This document shows, piece after piece, positions 24,903-33,561 of a stretch of 64,000 bases of DNA (position 1 is its first letter; each line of letters opens with the position of its first letter). A program made the position numbers and the translations under genes. A model generated the notes under the pieces. The model saw only the letters and a program-made list of their open reading frames with translations, was not told the origin of the DNA and did not search any database. The DNA comes from Chloroflexota bacterium (lineage in GTDB: Bacteria > Chloroflexota > Anaerolineae > B4-G1), in contig JAAEPW010001227.1 of the NCBI GenBank assembly GCA_024232355.1, positions 1 to 64,000 on the forward strand. Reading direction: 5' to 3'.

Positions 24903-26336
24903 TTGAAAAAAATCGCCATCGTCATCCTGGCTGCGGGGGCGTCCACCCGCTTTGGTCAATCCAAGCAACTGCTCGATTGGGGCGGTGTGCCGCTTTTGGC
25001 CCACGTCACCGATGTAGCGCTATCGGCCAAGCTTGGGCCCGTAATCATCGTGTTGGGTTGTCAGGCCGAGGCCGCCCGCGCTGCGCTAGGCGAACGCCCT
25101 GTGCAGCGCGTGATGAACTGGCGCTGGCAAGAGGGCATGAGCACGTCGGCACAAGTGGGCGTGGGTGCGTTCCCGCCAGAGACCGAGGCCGCGATCTTTA
25201 TGCAGTGCGACCAGCCGTTGATCACCGCCGACCTGTTACAAGCGCTGGTGGTTTGCTTTGATGATGGAGATGTTTCTATCGTCCATCCCTCCCACGATGG
25301 CCGGCGGGGCACGCCGGTGCTCTTTGCTCGGCGTCATTTCCCAGAAATGGCCGCTGTCACCGGTGATGTGGGAGGCCGGGGCTTGATTACGCGCCACGCA
25401 GAGCAGGTCGCTACTGTCGAGGTTACGGACCCAAACGTTCTGGCGGATATAGACACTCCTGCCGACTATGAACGTTTGCAAAAATCCAACCCCCAATCTA
25501 TAACCCCCAATCTCCAATCTATCACTCATCTCATCATAGATATGGACGGCGTCCTGTGGCGTGGCAACACGCCGATGCCCGGCTTGCAAGCCTTTTTTGC
25601 CTTTTTGCGCCAGCGTCACATTCAGTTCGTCCTGGCTACCAACAATGCCAGTCAGACGCCGGATCAATACGTGGCCAAACTGGCACGGTTCGGCGTCGAG
25701 ATGCCACTCGAGTGCGTGCTGAACTCGGCCCAGGCTACGGCCAGCTATCTGTCCACTATTGCCTCTCCAGGTACTCGCGTTTACGTCATTGGTCAAGAGG
25801 GAACGCGGTGTGCGTTGACGAGGCACGGTTTTGTGTTGACTGATGAAACTGGAAAAGACGCTGCCTACGTCGTCGTTGGTTGGGACCGGCAACTGACGTG
25901 GACCAAGTTGAGGACAGCAGCGCTGCTCATCCACGGCGGTGCTGGTTTCATTGGCACCAATCCAGACGTCAACTTTCCTACAGAGCACGGACCGGTGCCC
26001 GGCAACGGCGCGCAATTGGCCGCTCTGGAGGCCACCACCGGCGTCGCGCCCACTATTATCGGCAAGCCGGAACCTTGGATGTACGAGGAAGCAATGCGAA
26101 GGATGGGGGCTTGTCCTGAAACTACCGCCGTCATCGGTGACCGGCTTGATACTGATATTGCGGGCGGTGTGCGGGCGGGGTTGACTACCGTGCTTGTCCT
26201 TTCGGGAATCGCCTCCGAAGATGACTTGGCCACGTCTTTGATCAAGCCGGATGTGGTGTGTGCGGATATTCAAGAGTTGGTGCAAGTGTGGAAACGAGAT
26301 GTTCTGGCGGTATCCCCGCCAACTGCGGACAAGTAG
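24903..26336 (+). CDS. MobA/MocA-like nucleotidyltransferase fused to a NagD-like HAD phosphatase
   Basis: Start chosen is TTG at 24903, ten bases after GGAGG, giving KKIAIVILAAGASTRFG, the standard start of MobA/MocA-like transferases; 477 residues result. Domain one (about 1-190) has the NTP-binding LAAGASTRFGQSKQLL and an Asp motif in MQCDQPL. A short linker (about 194-207) is encoded by CCAATCT-type repeats. Domain two (about 208-470) is an HAD class IIA phosphatase with IIDMDGVLWRG (nucleophile Asp), the ATNNASQT motif, and VIGDRLDTDIAGG. The pairing suggests synthesis or turnover of a nucleotide-activated compound or salvage of phosphates. Confidence 0.85.
   Translation: MKKIAIVILAAGASTRFGQSKQLLDWGGVPLLAHVTDVALSAKLGPVIIVLGCQAEAARAALGERPVQRVMNWRWQEGMSTSAQVGVGAFPPETEAAIFMQCDQPLITADLLQALVVCFDDGDVSIVHPSHDGRRGTPVLFARRHFPEMAAVTGDVGGRGLITRHAEQVATVEVTDPNVLADIDTPADYERLQKSNPQSITPNLQSITHLIIDMDGVLWRGNTPMPGLQAFFAFLRQRHIQFVLATNNASQTPDQYVAKLARFGVEMPLECVLNSAQATASYLSTIASPGTRVYVIGQEGTRCALTRHGFVLTDETGKDAAYVVVGWDRQLTWTKLRTAALLIHGGAGFIGTNPDVNFPTEHGPVPGNGAQLAALEATTGVAPTIIGKPEPWMYEEAMRRMGACPETTAVIGDRLDTDIAGGVRAGLTTVLVLSGIASEDDLATSLIKPDVVCADIQELVQVWKRDVLAVSPPTADK
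25487..25531 (+). repeat. CCAATCT-type tract forming the inter-domain linker
   Basis: The heptamer CCAATCT occurs three times within 45 bases, joined by CCC and ATAA-like spacers. It encodes the low-complexity linker NPQSITPNLQSIT exactly between the two enzyme domains. Similar A/T-rich tracts occur in the two minus-strand membrane protein genes just upstream. Confidence 0.75.
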
Positions 26337-26438
26337 TCTATCGTCAATTGTCGGGCCAAGGGATGTGTGGTGGAGGGATTCAATCCCGCGTCCATATGAT
26401 GTGCTAACGTCACATATCAACGAACGCCCTCATTAAAT

Positions 26439-26467
26439 TTGCGCACAATAGGGAAAAACGGTATACT
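26439..26467 (+). promoter_or_regulatory. Promoter of the kinase-TIR-ATPase operon
   Basis: TTGCGC (26439-26444) and TATACT (26462-26467) are 17 bases apart, leaving a leader of about 100 bases. The remainder of the 239-base gap upstream holds no recognisable gene. GAGGAG precedes the kinase ATG. Confidence 0.6.
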
Positions 26468-26575
26468 GAATGCGCGAGTCTCGACTTTTCTGATGCTAAA
26501 AGTCCGAGATCTATCCAGAACGTGAGTGCGCCCGGCCCCCAAATCTACCACAACGGCCTGCTTGAGGAGTGACGA

Positions 26576-28984
26576 ATGGCTCTAAATATAGGAGAAATAC
26601 TCCAAGATCGCTATCGCATCATCTCTTTGTTGGGACAAGGAGGGATGGGTGCCGTCTACCGTGCTGAGGATACTCGCCTCGACGTTTCCATTGCTCTCAA
26701 GGAAATGACGCCCATGCCCTACCTTGATGCCCAGGCTCGGGACAAACTCCGCCAGCAATTCCATCAAGAGGCCAACATCCTAGCCCGCCTGGACCATCCT
26801 CACCTGGTAAACGTCACTGATTTCTTTGAACAAGCAGACAACGTCTACTTGGTGATGAAATTCATCGACGGAAAAAACTTGTCCGACCACATCAATCAAG
26901 AGGGTATGCTGGCTGATGACCAGGTGTTGGCCTGGGCGGACCAGTTGTTGGACGCGCTGGCGTACTGCCATAGCCAGCAAGTCATCCACCGCGACATCAA
27001 GCCTCTGAACGTGATCATTCGCTCCAATGGGCAGGCGGTGCTGGTGGATTTTGGCCTGGTCAAGTTGTGGGATCCTGACAATCCGCGCACGCAAACAGCC
27101 GTGCAGAGGACGGGCACGCCACCGTACGCCCCACCGGAACAGTATGAACCTCTTGATGGACACACTGACCCGCGCAGCGATCTGTATAGCCTGGGAGCCA
27201 CACTTTACCAGACCCTGACCGGACAGTTGCCGCCAACGATCATCAAGCGGATGACAACCCCGGATCAATGCATGTCGCTGCGTGATCTGAATCCCCAGGT
27301 GAGCGATAGCACCGAAGCGGTGGTGCTGAAAGCGATGGCACTGTCGCCTGACGAACGCTTCCAGAGTGCGGACGAGATGAGGGCATCGCTGAGTGGCAAA
27401 GTGCCCACCCCGGCTTTATCCAAACGGTCTACTCTTTTTATCTGCTACAAACGAAATGCTGACCCTGACCAGAAACTGGCCCACTATCTACACGATTTTC
27501 TCACTGCCCAGGGCCACGACGTTTTCCTAGACACTACATTGCGCACCGGCAAAGTCTGGCTTGAGGGGATAGACCAGCAGATCAAATCCAGCGATTTTTT
27601 GATCGCTTTGTTGTCCAAGGAATCGGCCGATAGTGAGATGGTACAGGCCGAGATCAGCCGGGCCTACGAGTACCGCAAAAAGCAAGGCAAACCACATACC
27701 CTGCCAGTGCGGATCGCCTACGAAGGACTGCTTCCCTACTCGAGCGCATTCTTTTTGAGTCCGTTCCAGTACGTGGTATGGCAGAACGAGGCCGACAACG
27801 AGCAGGTGGGCCAGGAAATTCTGGCCGCCATCGCCGATCAACTGCCAGAGCGGGACCCCATCCAACTGACGCCTACATCCAGTGAACTGGTTCTCTCTGA
27901 GGATGGGCGCGTCGTTCAAGACACCAGAACCTTGCAGCCCCCTCTGCCAAAGTTCGACCCGCGTGTCCTTGAATCACTGACTGCACCAGGCGGGGCCGTC
28001 AAATTGAGAGACAAATTCTACGTCGTGCGCGACGCCGACGCCCGCCTCAAGCGTGAGATCAACAAAGCGGGCACCACTACCACCATCCGCGCCCCACGCC
28101 AGACGGGCAAGAGTTCGCTCCTGGTGCGTGGCATACACCATGCGCGTCAGAACGGGGCCAAAGCCGTGAGCCTGGATTTGCAGCGCGTGGACAGTGATTT
28201 CCTGGCTTCACCCGACGTTTTTTTGCGCTACCTGGCTGACTTTATCGTCCGCAAGCTCCGCCTCGACGGCGCAGCGGTAGAAAATGCGTGGCGTGTACAC
28301 AGTTCGCTCGGTCCGCAGGACAGATTGACCTACTTGATGGAGGACTATGTCTTGCCCGAAAGCGACGCCTCCATCATCCTGGCCCTGGACGAGGTGGACC
28401 GTCTGCTTCAAACTACCTGGCACGACGATTTCTTTGCCTTGCTCCGCGCCTGGCACAACAGCCGCGCCCTCGACGAGCAGTGGGACAAGCTCAACATCGT
28501 CATGGTCATTTCCACCGAGCCTTATTTGCTCATCTCGGACGTGAACCAATCCCCTTTTAACGTGGGGCTGCGGCTCTATTTGAAAGATTTCGACGAAACT
28601 CGGGTGCGCGGCCTGAACGAGCAGCACGGTGCGCCTGTTCAAGAGAGTGATTTTGCCCAATTGATGGAACTGCTCGGTGGGCACCCATATCTCACTCGCA
28701 AGGCGCTCTACGTCCTCGTCGCGGAGCGTCTTGCCTGGGCCGACTTGGTTCGCGTCGCCGCTACCGACTATGGCCCCTTTTCCGACCATCTGCGGCGTCA
28801 CCATTGGCTGTTGCGCGACGAGCCGGATTTGCGGGAGGCGCTAAAGCACATCATCCATCACGACCGTTGTTCGGACGACCTTGCGTTCCTCCGCTTGCTG
28901 CGGGCCGGATTGGTAAAAGGGAGCGGCGATGTCTGTACGTGTCGCTGCGATCTCTATAGGATATACTTTGAGGATAAATTGTGA
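26576..28984 (+). CDS. Ser/Thr protein kinase - TIR - P-loop ATPase fusion
   Basis: An 802-residue three-part protein. Residues about 13-275 are a complete Hanks-type kinase: GQGGMGAVYRA loop, ALKEM lysine, HRDIKPLNV catalytic loop, DFG and APPE. Residues about 283-405 are a TIR domain starting STLFICYKR, with a Glu at the expected NADase position in SEMVQAEISRA. Residues about 440-800 are an AAA/STAND-like ATPase with Walker A APRQTGKSSLL (near 505) and Walker B ILALDEVD. No membrane helix is visible. Its stop overlaps the next gene, which has a related ATPase. TIR domains can cleave NAD; a signalling or immune role is inferred. Confidence 0.88.
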   Translation: MALNIGEILQDRYRIISLLGQGGMGAVYRAEDTRLDVSIALKEMTPMPYLDAQARDKLRQQFHQEANILARLDHPHLVNVTDFFEQADNVYLVMKFIDGKNLSDHINQEGMLADDQVLAWADQLLDALAYCHSQQVIHRDIKPLNVIIRSNGQAVLVDFGLVKLWDPDNPRTQTAVQRTGTPPYAPPEQYEPLDGHTDPRSDLYSLGATLYQTLTGQLPPTIIKRMTTPDQCMSLRDLNPQVSDSTEAVVLKAMALSPDERFQSADEMRASLSGKVPTPALSKRSTLFICYKRNADPDQKLAHYLHDFLTAQGHDVFLDTTLRTGKVWLEGIDQQIKSSDFLIALLSKESADSEMVQAEISRAYEYRKKQGKPHTLPVRIAYEGLLPYSSAFFLSPFQYVVWQNEADNEQVGQEILAAIADQLPERDPIQLTPTSSELVLSEDGRVVQDTRTLQPPLPKFDPRVLESLTAPGGAVKLRDKFYVVRDADARLKREINKAGTTTTIRAPRQTGKSSLLVRGIHHARQNGAKAVSLDLQRVDSDFLASPDVFLRYLADFIVRKLRLDGAAVENAWRVHSSLGPQDRLTYLMEDYVLPESDASIILALDEVDRLLQTTWHDDFFALLRAWHNSRALDEQWDKLNIVMVISTEPYLLISDVNQSPFNVGLRLYLKDFDETRVRGLNEQHGAPVQESDFAQLMELLGGHPYLTRKALYVLVAERLAWADLVRVAATDYGPFSDHLRRHHWLLRDEPDLREALKHIIHHDRCSDDLAFLRLLRAGLVKGSGDVCTCRCDLYRIYFEDKL

Positions 28985-31902
28985 AGAATCCCACGCCCCC
29001 ATCCGATTTTTTCATCGCCGGTGGCACGCTGAAACCCGACACTCCCTCCTACGTCGAGCGTCCGACTGACGACGAGTTGTTCGACCTGGCCCTGGCGGGC
29101 CAATTCTGTTACGTGCTCACTCCCCGTCAGATGGGCAAATCGAGCCTGATGATCCGCACCGCCCGCCGCTTGCGGGAGCGCGGGGTTCACGCGGCCGTCG
29201 TCGACTTGACCCAGATCGGCGCCGGGGTCAACGTCGAACAGTGGTACCTGAGCCTGTTGACCCAGTTCACGCGGAGGTTAAAGCTCTCCACCGACCCGGT
29301 GGCCTGGTGGCAGGCCCGCGCCGCCCTGGGCGACGTGCAGCGTTTCACCGACTTTGTACGGGACGTGGTCCTGGCCGAGATTGAGGGCCGGATCGTCATC
29401 TTTATCGACGAGATCGACACCACCCTCAAACTCGATTTTCGGGACGACTTTTTCGCCGCCATCCGCGCCATATACAACGCCCGCGCCGACGATCCCGAAT
29501 TTGAGCGTTTGACCTTTGTCCTGCTCGGCGTGGCATCTCCTCCCGACTTGATCAAGGACCGCGCCCGCACGCCCTTTAACATCGGCCAGAGCATTGTCTT
29601 GCAGGAATTCACCTGGGAGGACGCCAATGTGCTGCGGGAGGGGCTGGATGCCATCTATCCCGGACAGGGCGAGGCCATCTTTGCCCGCATATACTATTGG
29701 ACCAGCGGACATCCTTACTTGACCCAAAAACTATGTCTGACCATAGCCGAGATTGGTACAGGGGAGTGGCCCGACGAGCGGGTGGATGAACTGGTACAAG
29801 AGTTATTCCTCTCAGAGGAGGCGCGCAAAGAGACCAACCTGCAATTTGTGCAGGATAAAATGTTCTCCCATCCTCGACGCCGTGAATTGCTAAACCTGTA
29901 CAAACAAACGCTAAAAGAAAAAGCTATCCCGGACGACGGCCAATCGCCTATGCAAAACCACCTCAAGTTGTCGGGATTGGTCAAGGTGGAGAACGGAATC
30001 TTGCTTGCCCGCAACGAGATATACCGTCGTGCCTTTGATCTGACCTGGGTGAAGGAGCACACGGCCGTCAATTGGACGTTGGTCGCGGCGAGTATCGCGG
30101 GTTTGGTGGCTCTGTTGGCGGTCGGGTTCATCCTTTTCGAGTTTAGCGTAGGTATCCGGCTTGACGGGTATACGGCCGACGCTCGCGAGCCAAATGCCCT
30201 CCCGGAAGAACGATTGTCTAATCTGGCGAGCATTTTCAGGTTGTGGAGTTTCCTTGGAACCGGGGATTATGACTATAAAGCCAGAGGATTGTTTTCCGAG
30301 TTATCGTGGGACGAGCAGTTGGCTCTTTTTGGCGACGATATTGACGTCCACAACATGGCAGACTCGGACCTGGTAGAAGTCATCAAGGGGCTGTACGTCA
30401 CACTGGCAGACGTAGATGGTGCGGGCAGCACGACACCCCTCTTGGAGGCGATGGCGCGTGCACTGAGTCGTCTGGACCAAATTGGTTCATCTTCGGCAGA
30501 AGCAACACAGTTAAAAACCGAGATCGAAACCTGGCTACAGGGACGAGAAGCGTTTGAAGAAAACCGATACCAAGAGGCCCGTGACAAGTATGACAGTGCT
30601 ATTGTAGAATTGAACGATGAGAATCCGGCCACATTGTATGAGAGAGCGCGAGTTTTGATCGCGCTATCGGAATACGCACCGGCGCTGAATGACCTCGACC
30701 AGGTAATGGCCATTGCCAGAAGAGCGCCATCTCCCCCCGCACTGATTATGACGACGACGTTCACATCCGCCACGCCATCCGTCGTATCGGTTGCGACGCG
30801 CCCTTTAACACCTGGTACAGAGACGTCACCGCTTCAGGCCCCTACTGTTTTTGTATCACCCATTCAGACTCTTCCACCTTTGCCTCCTGACGTGACGCCA
30901 ACACCCTTGACGGTTGTCACGGAGACACCAGCACCCCTGCCGACGCCTATCCCCGTTTCAATCAGTTCAAACTTTGATGGATTGGGCCAGATGACGAGTG
31001 CGATCAGGGAACTGATTTACAGTGATCCCGACTTTGTTGTTTTTCTGGCAAGTGCATCAGACGAAAGTTACCCCAATTTGCGAGAGTCCAGGTTGATCCT
31101 GACACCAACTCCAACGCCCACGCTCTCACCGGTGATGACAATTGAGACCATCACTCAAACCCGCCCCGCCGACGATATGGTGATGGTCATAACACCCTCC
31201 GAGCCGCCCACACCTGAACCGACGGCGACCATCAAACCTACTATAACACCGCTTCCATTTATCGAGGGAACCGAGTTCCCGACGGGAATATTCGAGAATG
31301 TGCGCGGTGAAATGAGATGGGAGTTTCGTGAAGATGGAGGGTGTCGTGGTTATTCCCCGAGGGAGGGATGGGAAGTACCCTGCATATATGCTGTGAACGG
31401 TAACCTCTATACAGAGATGAAAGCTTCGTTTTCATTGGCTCGGCAAATCCCCTCGACTTACTTTTGGACCTATGATGGGAATTACCTTACTTTCCAAGTC
31501 CGGGGTGTAGATTTAAACTCTGGTCATAAGGCTCTCCTCCATGGGCAAACATTCATCTTTGTACTTGAGTCAGATGCCCCCTCAACAATTGACAAGATAG
31601 AGTTTCCGACCGGAAGATTTGTAAACGAGGATGGCGTTCGGGCCTTTGAATTTGATCAAGATGGGATATGGCGCTTTTTCGAGGATGATCTGGAACATCC
31701 AGCGCTCTCAGGAAAATATGTCTCAAATGGAAATTTTTATACGGAAATGACTCACAATGATCCGGATTATTCTCAAGTTCCCGTGACATACCGTTGGACC
31801 TATGATGGTCAGAATCTAACGTTCGACCTATGGGGAGAAGACGTAAACGATCATAGGGAGAGCGTTTACAATCAGCAAACATACACTAGGGTTGATGAGT
31901 AG
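28981..31902 (+). CDS. Membrane P-loop ATPase with tandem C-terminal modules
   Basis: GTG at 28981 overlaps the previous stop by four bases. The 973-residue product begins with an ATPase related to that of its neighbour (Walker A TPRQMGKSSLM near residue 47, Walker B IVIFIDEIDTT). One transmembrane helix follows at about 366-388, then a TPR-like helical segment (about 520-575), a long Thr/Pro-rich linker (about 590-755), and two homologous modules of about 100 residues (763-862 and 869-973). Each module has an EFPTGxF start and a WTYDG motif near its end. If the linker side is outside the cell, the modules sense or bind something there while the ATPase faces the kinase-TIR partner. Confidence 0.82.
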   Translation: MKNPTPPSDFFIAGGTLKPDTPSYVERPTDDELFDLALAGQFCYVLTPRQMGKSSLMIRTARRLRERGVHAAVVDLTQIGAGVNVEQWYLSLLTQFTRRLKLSTDPVAWWQARAALGDVQRFTDFVRDVVLAEIEGRIVIFIDEIDTTLKLDFRDDFFAAIRAIYNARADDPEFERLTFVLLGVASPPDLIKDRARTPFNIGQSIVLQEFTWEDANVLREGLDAIYPGQGEAIFARIYYWTSGHPYLTQKLCLTIAEIGTGEWPDERVDELVQELFLSEEARKETNLQFVQDKMFSHPRRRELLNLYKQTLKEKAIPDDGQSPMQNHLKLSGLVKVENGILLARNEIYRRAFDLTWVKEHTAVNWTLVAASIAGLVALLAVGFILFEFSVGIRLDGYTADAREPNALPEERLSNLASIFRLWSFLGTGDYDYKARGLFSELSWDEQLALFGDDIDVHNMADSDLVEVIKGLYVTLADVDGAGSTTPLLEAMARALSRLDQIGSSSAEATQLKTEIETWLQGREAFEENRYQEARDKYDSAIVELNDENPATLYERARVLIALSEYAPALNDLDQVMAIARRAPSPPALIMTTTFTSATPSVVSVATRPLTPGTETSPLQAPTVFVSPIQTLPPLPPDVTPTPLTVVTETPAPLPTPIPVSISSNFDGLGQMTSAIRELIYSDPDFVVFLASASDESYPNLRESRLILTPTPTPTLSPVMTIETITQTRPADDMVMVITPSEPPTPEPTATIKPTITPLPFIEGTEFPTGIFENVRGEMRWEFREDGGCRGYSPREGWEVPCIYAVNGNLYTEMKASFSLARQIPSTYFWTYDGNYLTFQVRGVDLNSGHKALLHGQTFIFVLESDAPSTIDKIEFPTGRFVNEDGVRAFEFDQDGIWRFFEDDLEHPALSGKYVSNGNFYTEMTHNDPDYSQVPVTYRWTYDGQNLTFDLWGEDVNDHRESVYNQQTYTRVDE

Positions 31903-31955
31903 ACTCTGGCAATGTGGTAAAAACAATCTTGTCCCTTGTACCATAATCAGTGAAT

Positions 31956-32924
31956 TTACTGAAAGAACGCGGCCTCTTGCCCAATCAAGCCATCGCGAAT
32001 GCGTATGCTGTGCAGCTCGGTGACCGGTGGCAAATGATCCGGTGGGAAAAAGCGCACTTCTAGCGATTCCTTGTTGTCGGCGCCAAGCGTGCCTCCTACC
32101 ACCTGGCAATCAAAGAGGGTGGTGACAATCGCTGTTTGATCGCCGTTGGGATAAATGTGTTCAAAAGTGGCCCCACCGGCATAGACGCCCACGAGTCGTT
32201 CTGTCCGAACCACCAGTCCTGTTTCCTCGCCCACCTCTCGCGCCACTGATTGGTCCAGTCGCTCGCCCAACTCCATAGAACCGGCAGGCAGCGCCCACGT
32301 CCCATCGTCGCTGCGGCGGATGAGGAGGATTCGGTCTGCCTCGTCGCGTATCAAGCCCGCGCCGCCTACCATCACCAATCGCTCTTGTCCCACGTACTGC
32401 CGCAGTTTGATGATGTGTTCTTGTGAGGTCGGGCTGCCGGGGCTGCCGCGTTGAAAGGATGCCGTTGCCGCATTGGCGGTGTGATCATCGATCATCGCGC
32501 GGTACCACAGGGGTACATCGGGCAGGGCCGTGGGGGAAAAGTAACCCAGATTACGAGCATTGGTTTCGTCGGCATATGGCGCGCTACTGCTCACACGACA
32601 TGCAAAGCAGGCGATGAACTGTTGCACTTGGTCGCCATTGGGATAGGTGAGATCATAATCGGGTGAGGTGTAAAGTCCGACTAGCCGTGTTGGTTCAACC
32701 GTCAAACCGACCTTGTGGCGCAGTCCACGTATCAAGCATTCGCTTAACTGTTCCTCTGGTTCCAACAAGTTGCCGGGCAACCCCCACCAACCAAAGGCAG
32801 AGGATCGGCGGAGCAGAATGTGCCCTTGGTCATCAAGGATGATGCCACAGGCACGGACAAGAAAAACTTTTTGATGTCCGACGTGGGATCGGAGCCATTT
32901 CACGTAGGGAGATGGTGTTGGCAT
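31956..32924 (-). CDS. Tandem Nudix hydrolase-like protein with a degenerate first domain
   Basis: From the ATG at 32924 (MPTPSPYVKWLRSHVG) the protein has 322 residues and two Nudix domains. Upstream in-frame sequence to 33125 lacks domain character and is excluded. The second domain has an intact Nudix box, GSMELGERL then AREVGEETGL. The first box reads GNLLEPEEQ then IRGLRHKVGL, where the metal-binding REXXEE residues have become RGLRHK. The second domain would hydrolyse a nucleoside diphosphate linked to X; the first may only bind ligand. The neighbourhood offers no substrate hint, though NAD-related compounds are Nudix substrates in other systems. Confidence 0.85.
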   Translation of the reverse strand: MPTPSPYVKWLRSHVGHQKVFLVRACGIILDDQGHILLRRSSAFGWWGLPGNLLEPEEQLSECLIRGLRHKVGLTVEPTRLVGLYTSPDYDLTYPNGDQVQQFIACFACRVSSSAPYADETNARNLGYFSPTALPDVPLWYRAMIDDHTANAATASFQRGSPGSPTSQEHIIKLRQYVGQERLVMVGGAGLIRDEADRILLIRRSDDGTWALPAGSMELGERLDQSVAREVGEETGLVVRTERLVGVYAGGATFEHIYPNGDQTAIVTTLFDCQVVGGTLGADNKESLEVRFFPPDHLPPVTELHSIRIRDGLIGQEAAFFQ

Positions 32925-33068
32925 GATGAACGATGTCCTTTCCGAGTCTTGGTAGACTCGCGTATAGATTTTCAGTCCAATTTCAGGCGCTAAAGCGTCT
33001 ACTACGAACATGGGAACGCTTATTCTACTTGTTCTATGACAAAGTGACAAGCGAGGGCGGTGGATTCG

Positions 33069-33098
33069 ACTGACCAAAAATGAACATTTTTGGTCAGT
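33069..33098. promoter_or_regulatory. Perfect 30-bp palindrome with adjacent minus-strand -10 box
   Basis: ACTGACCAAAAATG (33069-33082) is mirrored perfectly by CATTTTTGGTCAGT (33085-33098) around AA. On the minus strand a TATAAT box lies at 33105-33110, so the palindrome would cover the transcription start of the Nudix gene. It could be an operator or a leader hairpin; no good -35 box is visible. Confidence 0.6.
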
Positions 33099-33189
33099 TA
33101 GTTGTATTATAAGAGGAACAGTCACTTGTTGAGTGCGGTTCTGTTTACAAAGTTCTCTCTCCTCCTGTTTTGAGAGCTGTTTTTTGGGA

Positions 33190-33222
33190 GACCAGGGGTG
33201 ATTGGTGGAATCACCCCTGGTC
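33190..33222 (+). terminator. 14-bp hairpin, possible terminator
   Basis: GACCAGGGGTGATT (33190-33203) pairs perfectly with 33209-33222 around a five-base loop. On the plus strand AGTTTTC follows, on the minus strand CCCAAAAAAC, so it is a modest plus-strand terminator. No gene ends upstream of it on that strand, which raises the possibility of a small RNA. Confidence 0.5.
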
Positions 33223-33260
33223 AGTTTTCATGTCCCACAACTTTGGGCGTGGTTCAATTT

Positions 33261-33375
33261 AGATTGACATTTTTCAAGCAGGTATGTTTCCCATATGTGG
33301 TAAAAAATACCGCAAAACGGTGATTAAGGGTACCTGGAGCCGATTGGCATATGGTACTGAAAAAAGTGTCAATCT
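33261..33375. repeat. 115-bp element with imperfect terminal inverted repeats
   Basis: AGATTGACA at 33261-33269 followed by T5 is mirrored by A6-GTGTCAATCT ending at 33375, and an inner CCATATG (33291-33297) pairs with CATATGG (33349-33355). The shape is that of a MITE or a folded RNA. No target duplication is visible and no second copy was seen. Confidence 0.45.
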
Positions 33376-33561
33376 GATTCTCCGGGTTTCTGAACTATGC
33401 CCAACTTTGATATCGCTCAATGGACTCGTGTTAGCGTCTAACCCGCGAATACGTGTTGCACCTATGGATATATTTGTGACATAGTCTGAGACGATTACAA
33501 ACCGCCTACTGATTATAATGAATTGAATTTGTACACCAAAATGATTGCAAGGGGTGAAATG

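Larger units (their letters stand above)
32925..33561. other. Structured 637-base gap without a recognised gene
   Basis: This is the longest gene-free stretch in the window. It contains a 30-bp palindrome (33069-33098), a 14-bp hairpin (33190-33222) and an imperfect inverted repeat bounding 33261-33375. I find no protein family in any frame. A small RNA between the palindrome and the hairpin is possible but has no clear promoter. Confidence 0.5.

Noticed and set aside
26375..26400. GGGATTCAATCCC as a tRNA T-arm
   Set aside because: The loop has five bases rather than seven and no cloverleaf can be built around it.
32925..33125. N-terminal extension of the tandem Nudix gene
   Set aside because: It includes the palindrome and promoter-like sequence, and the Nudix fold begins at the ATG at 32924.
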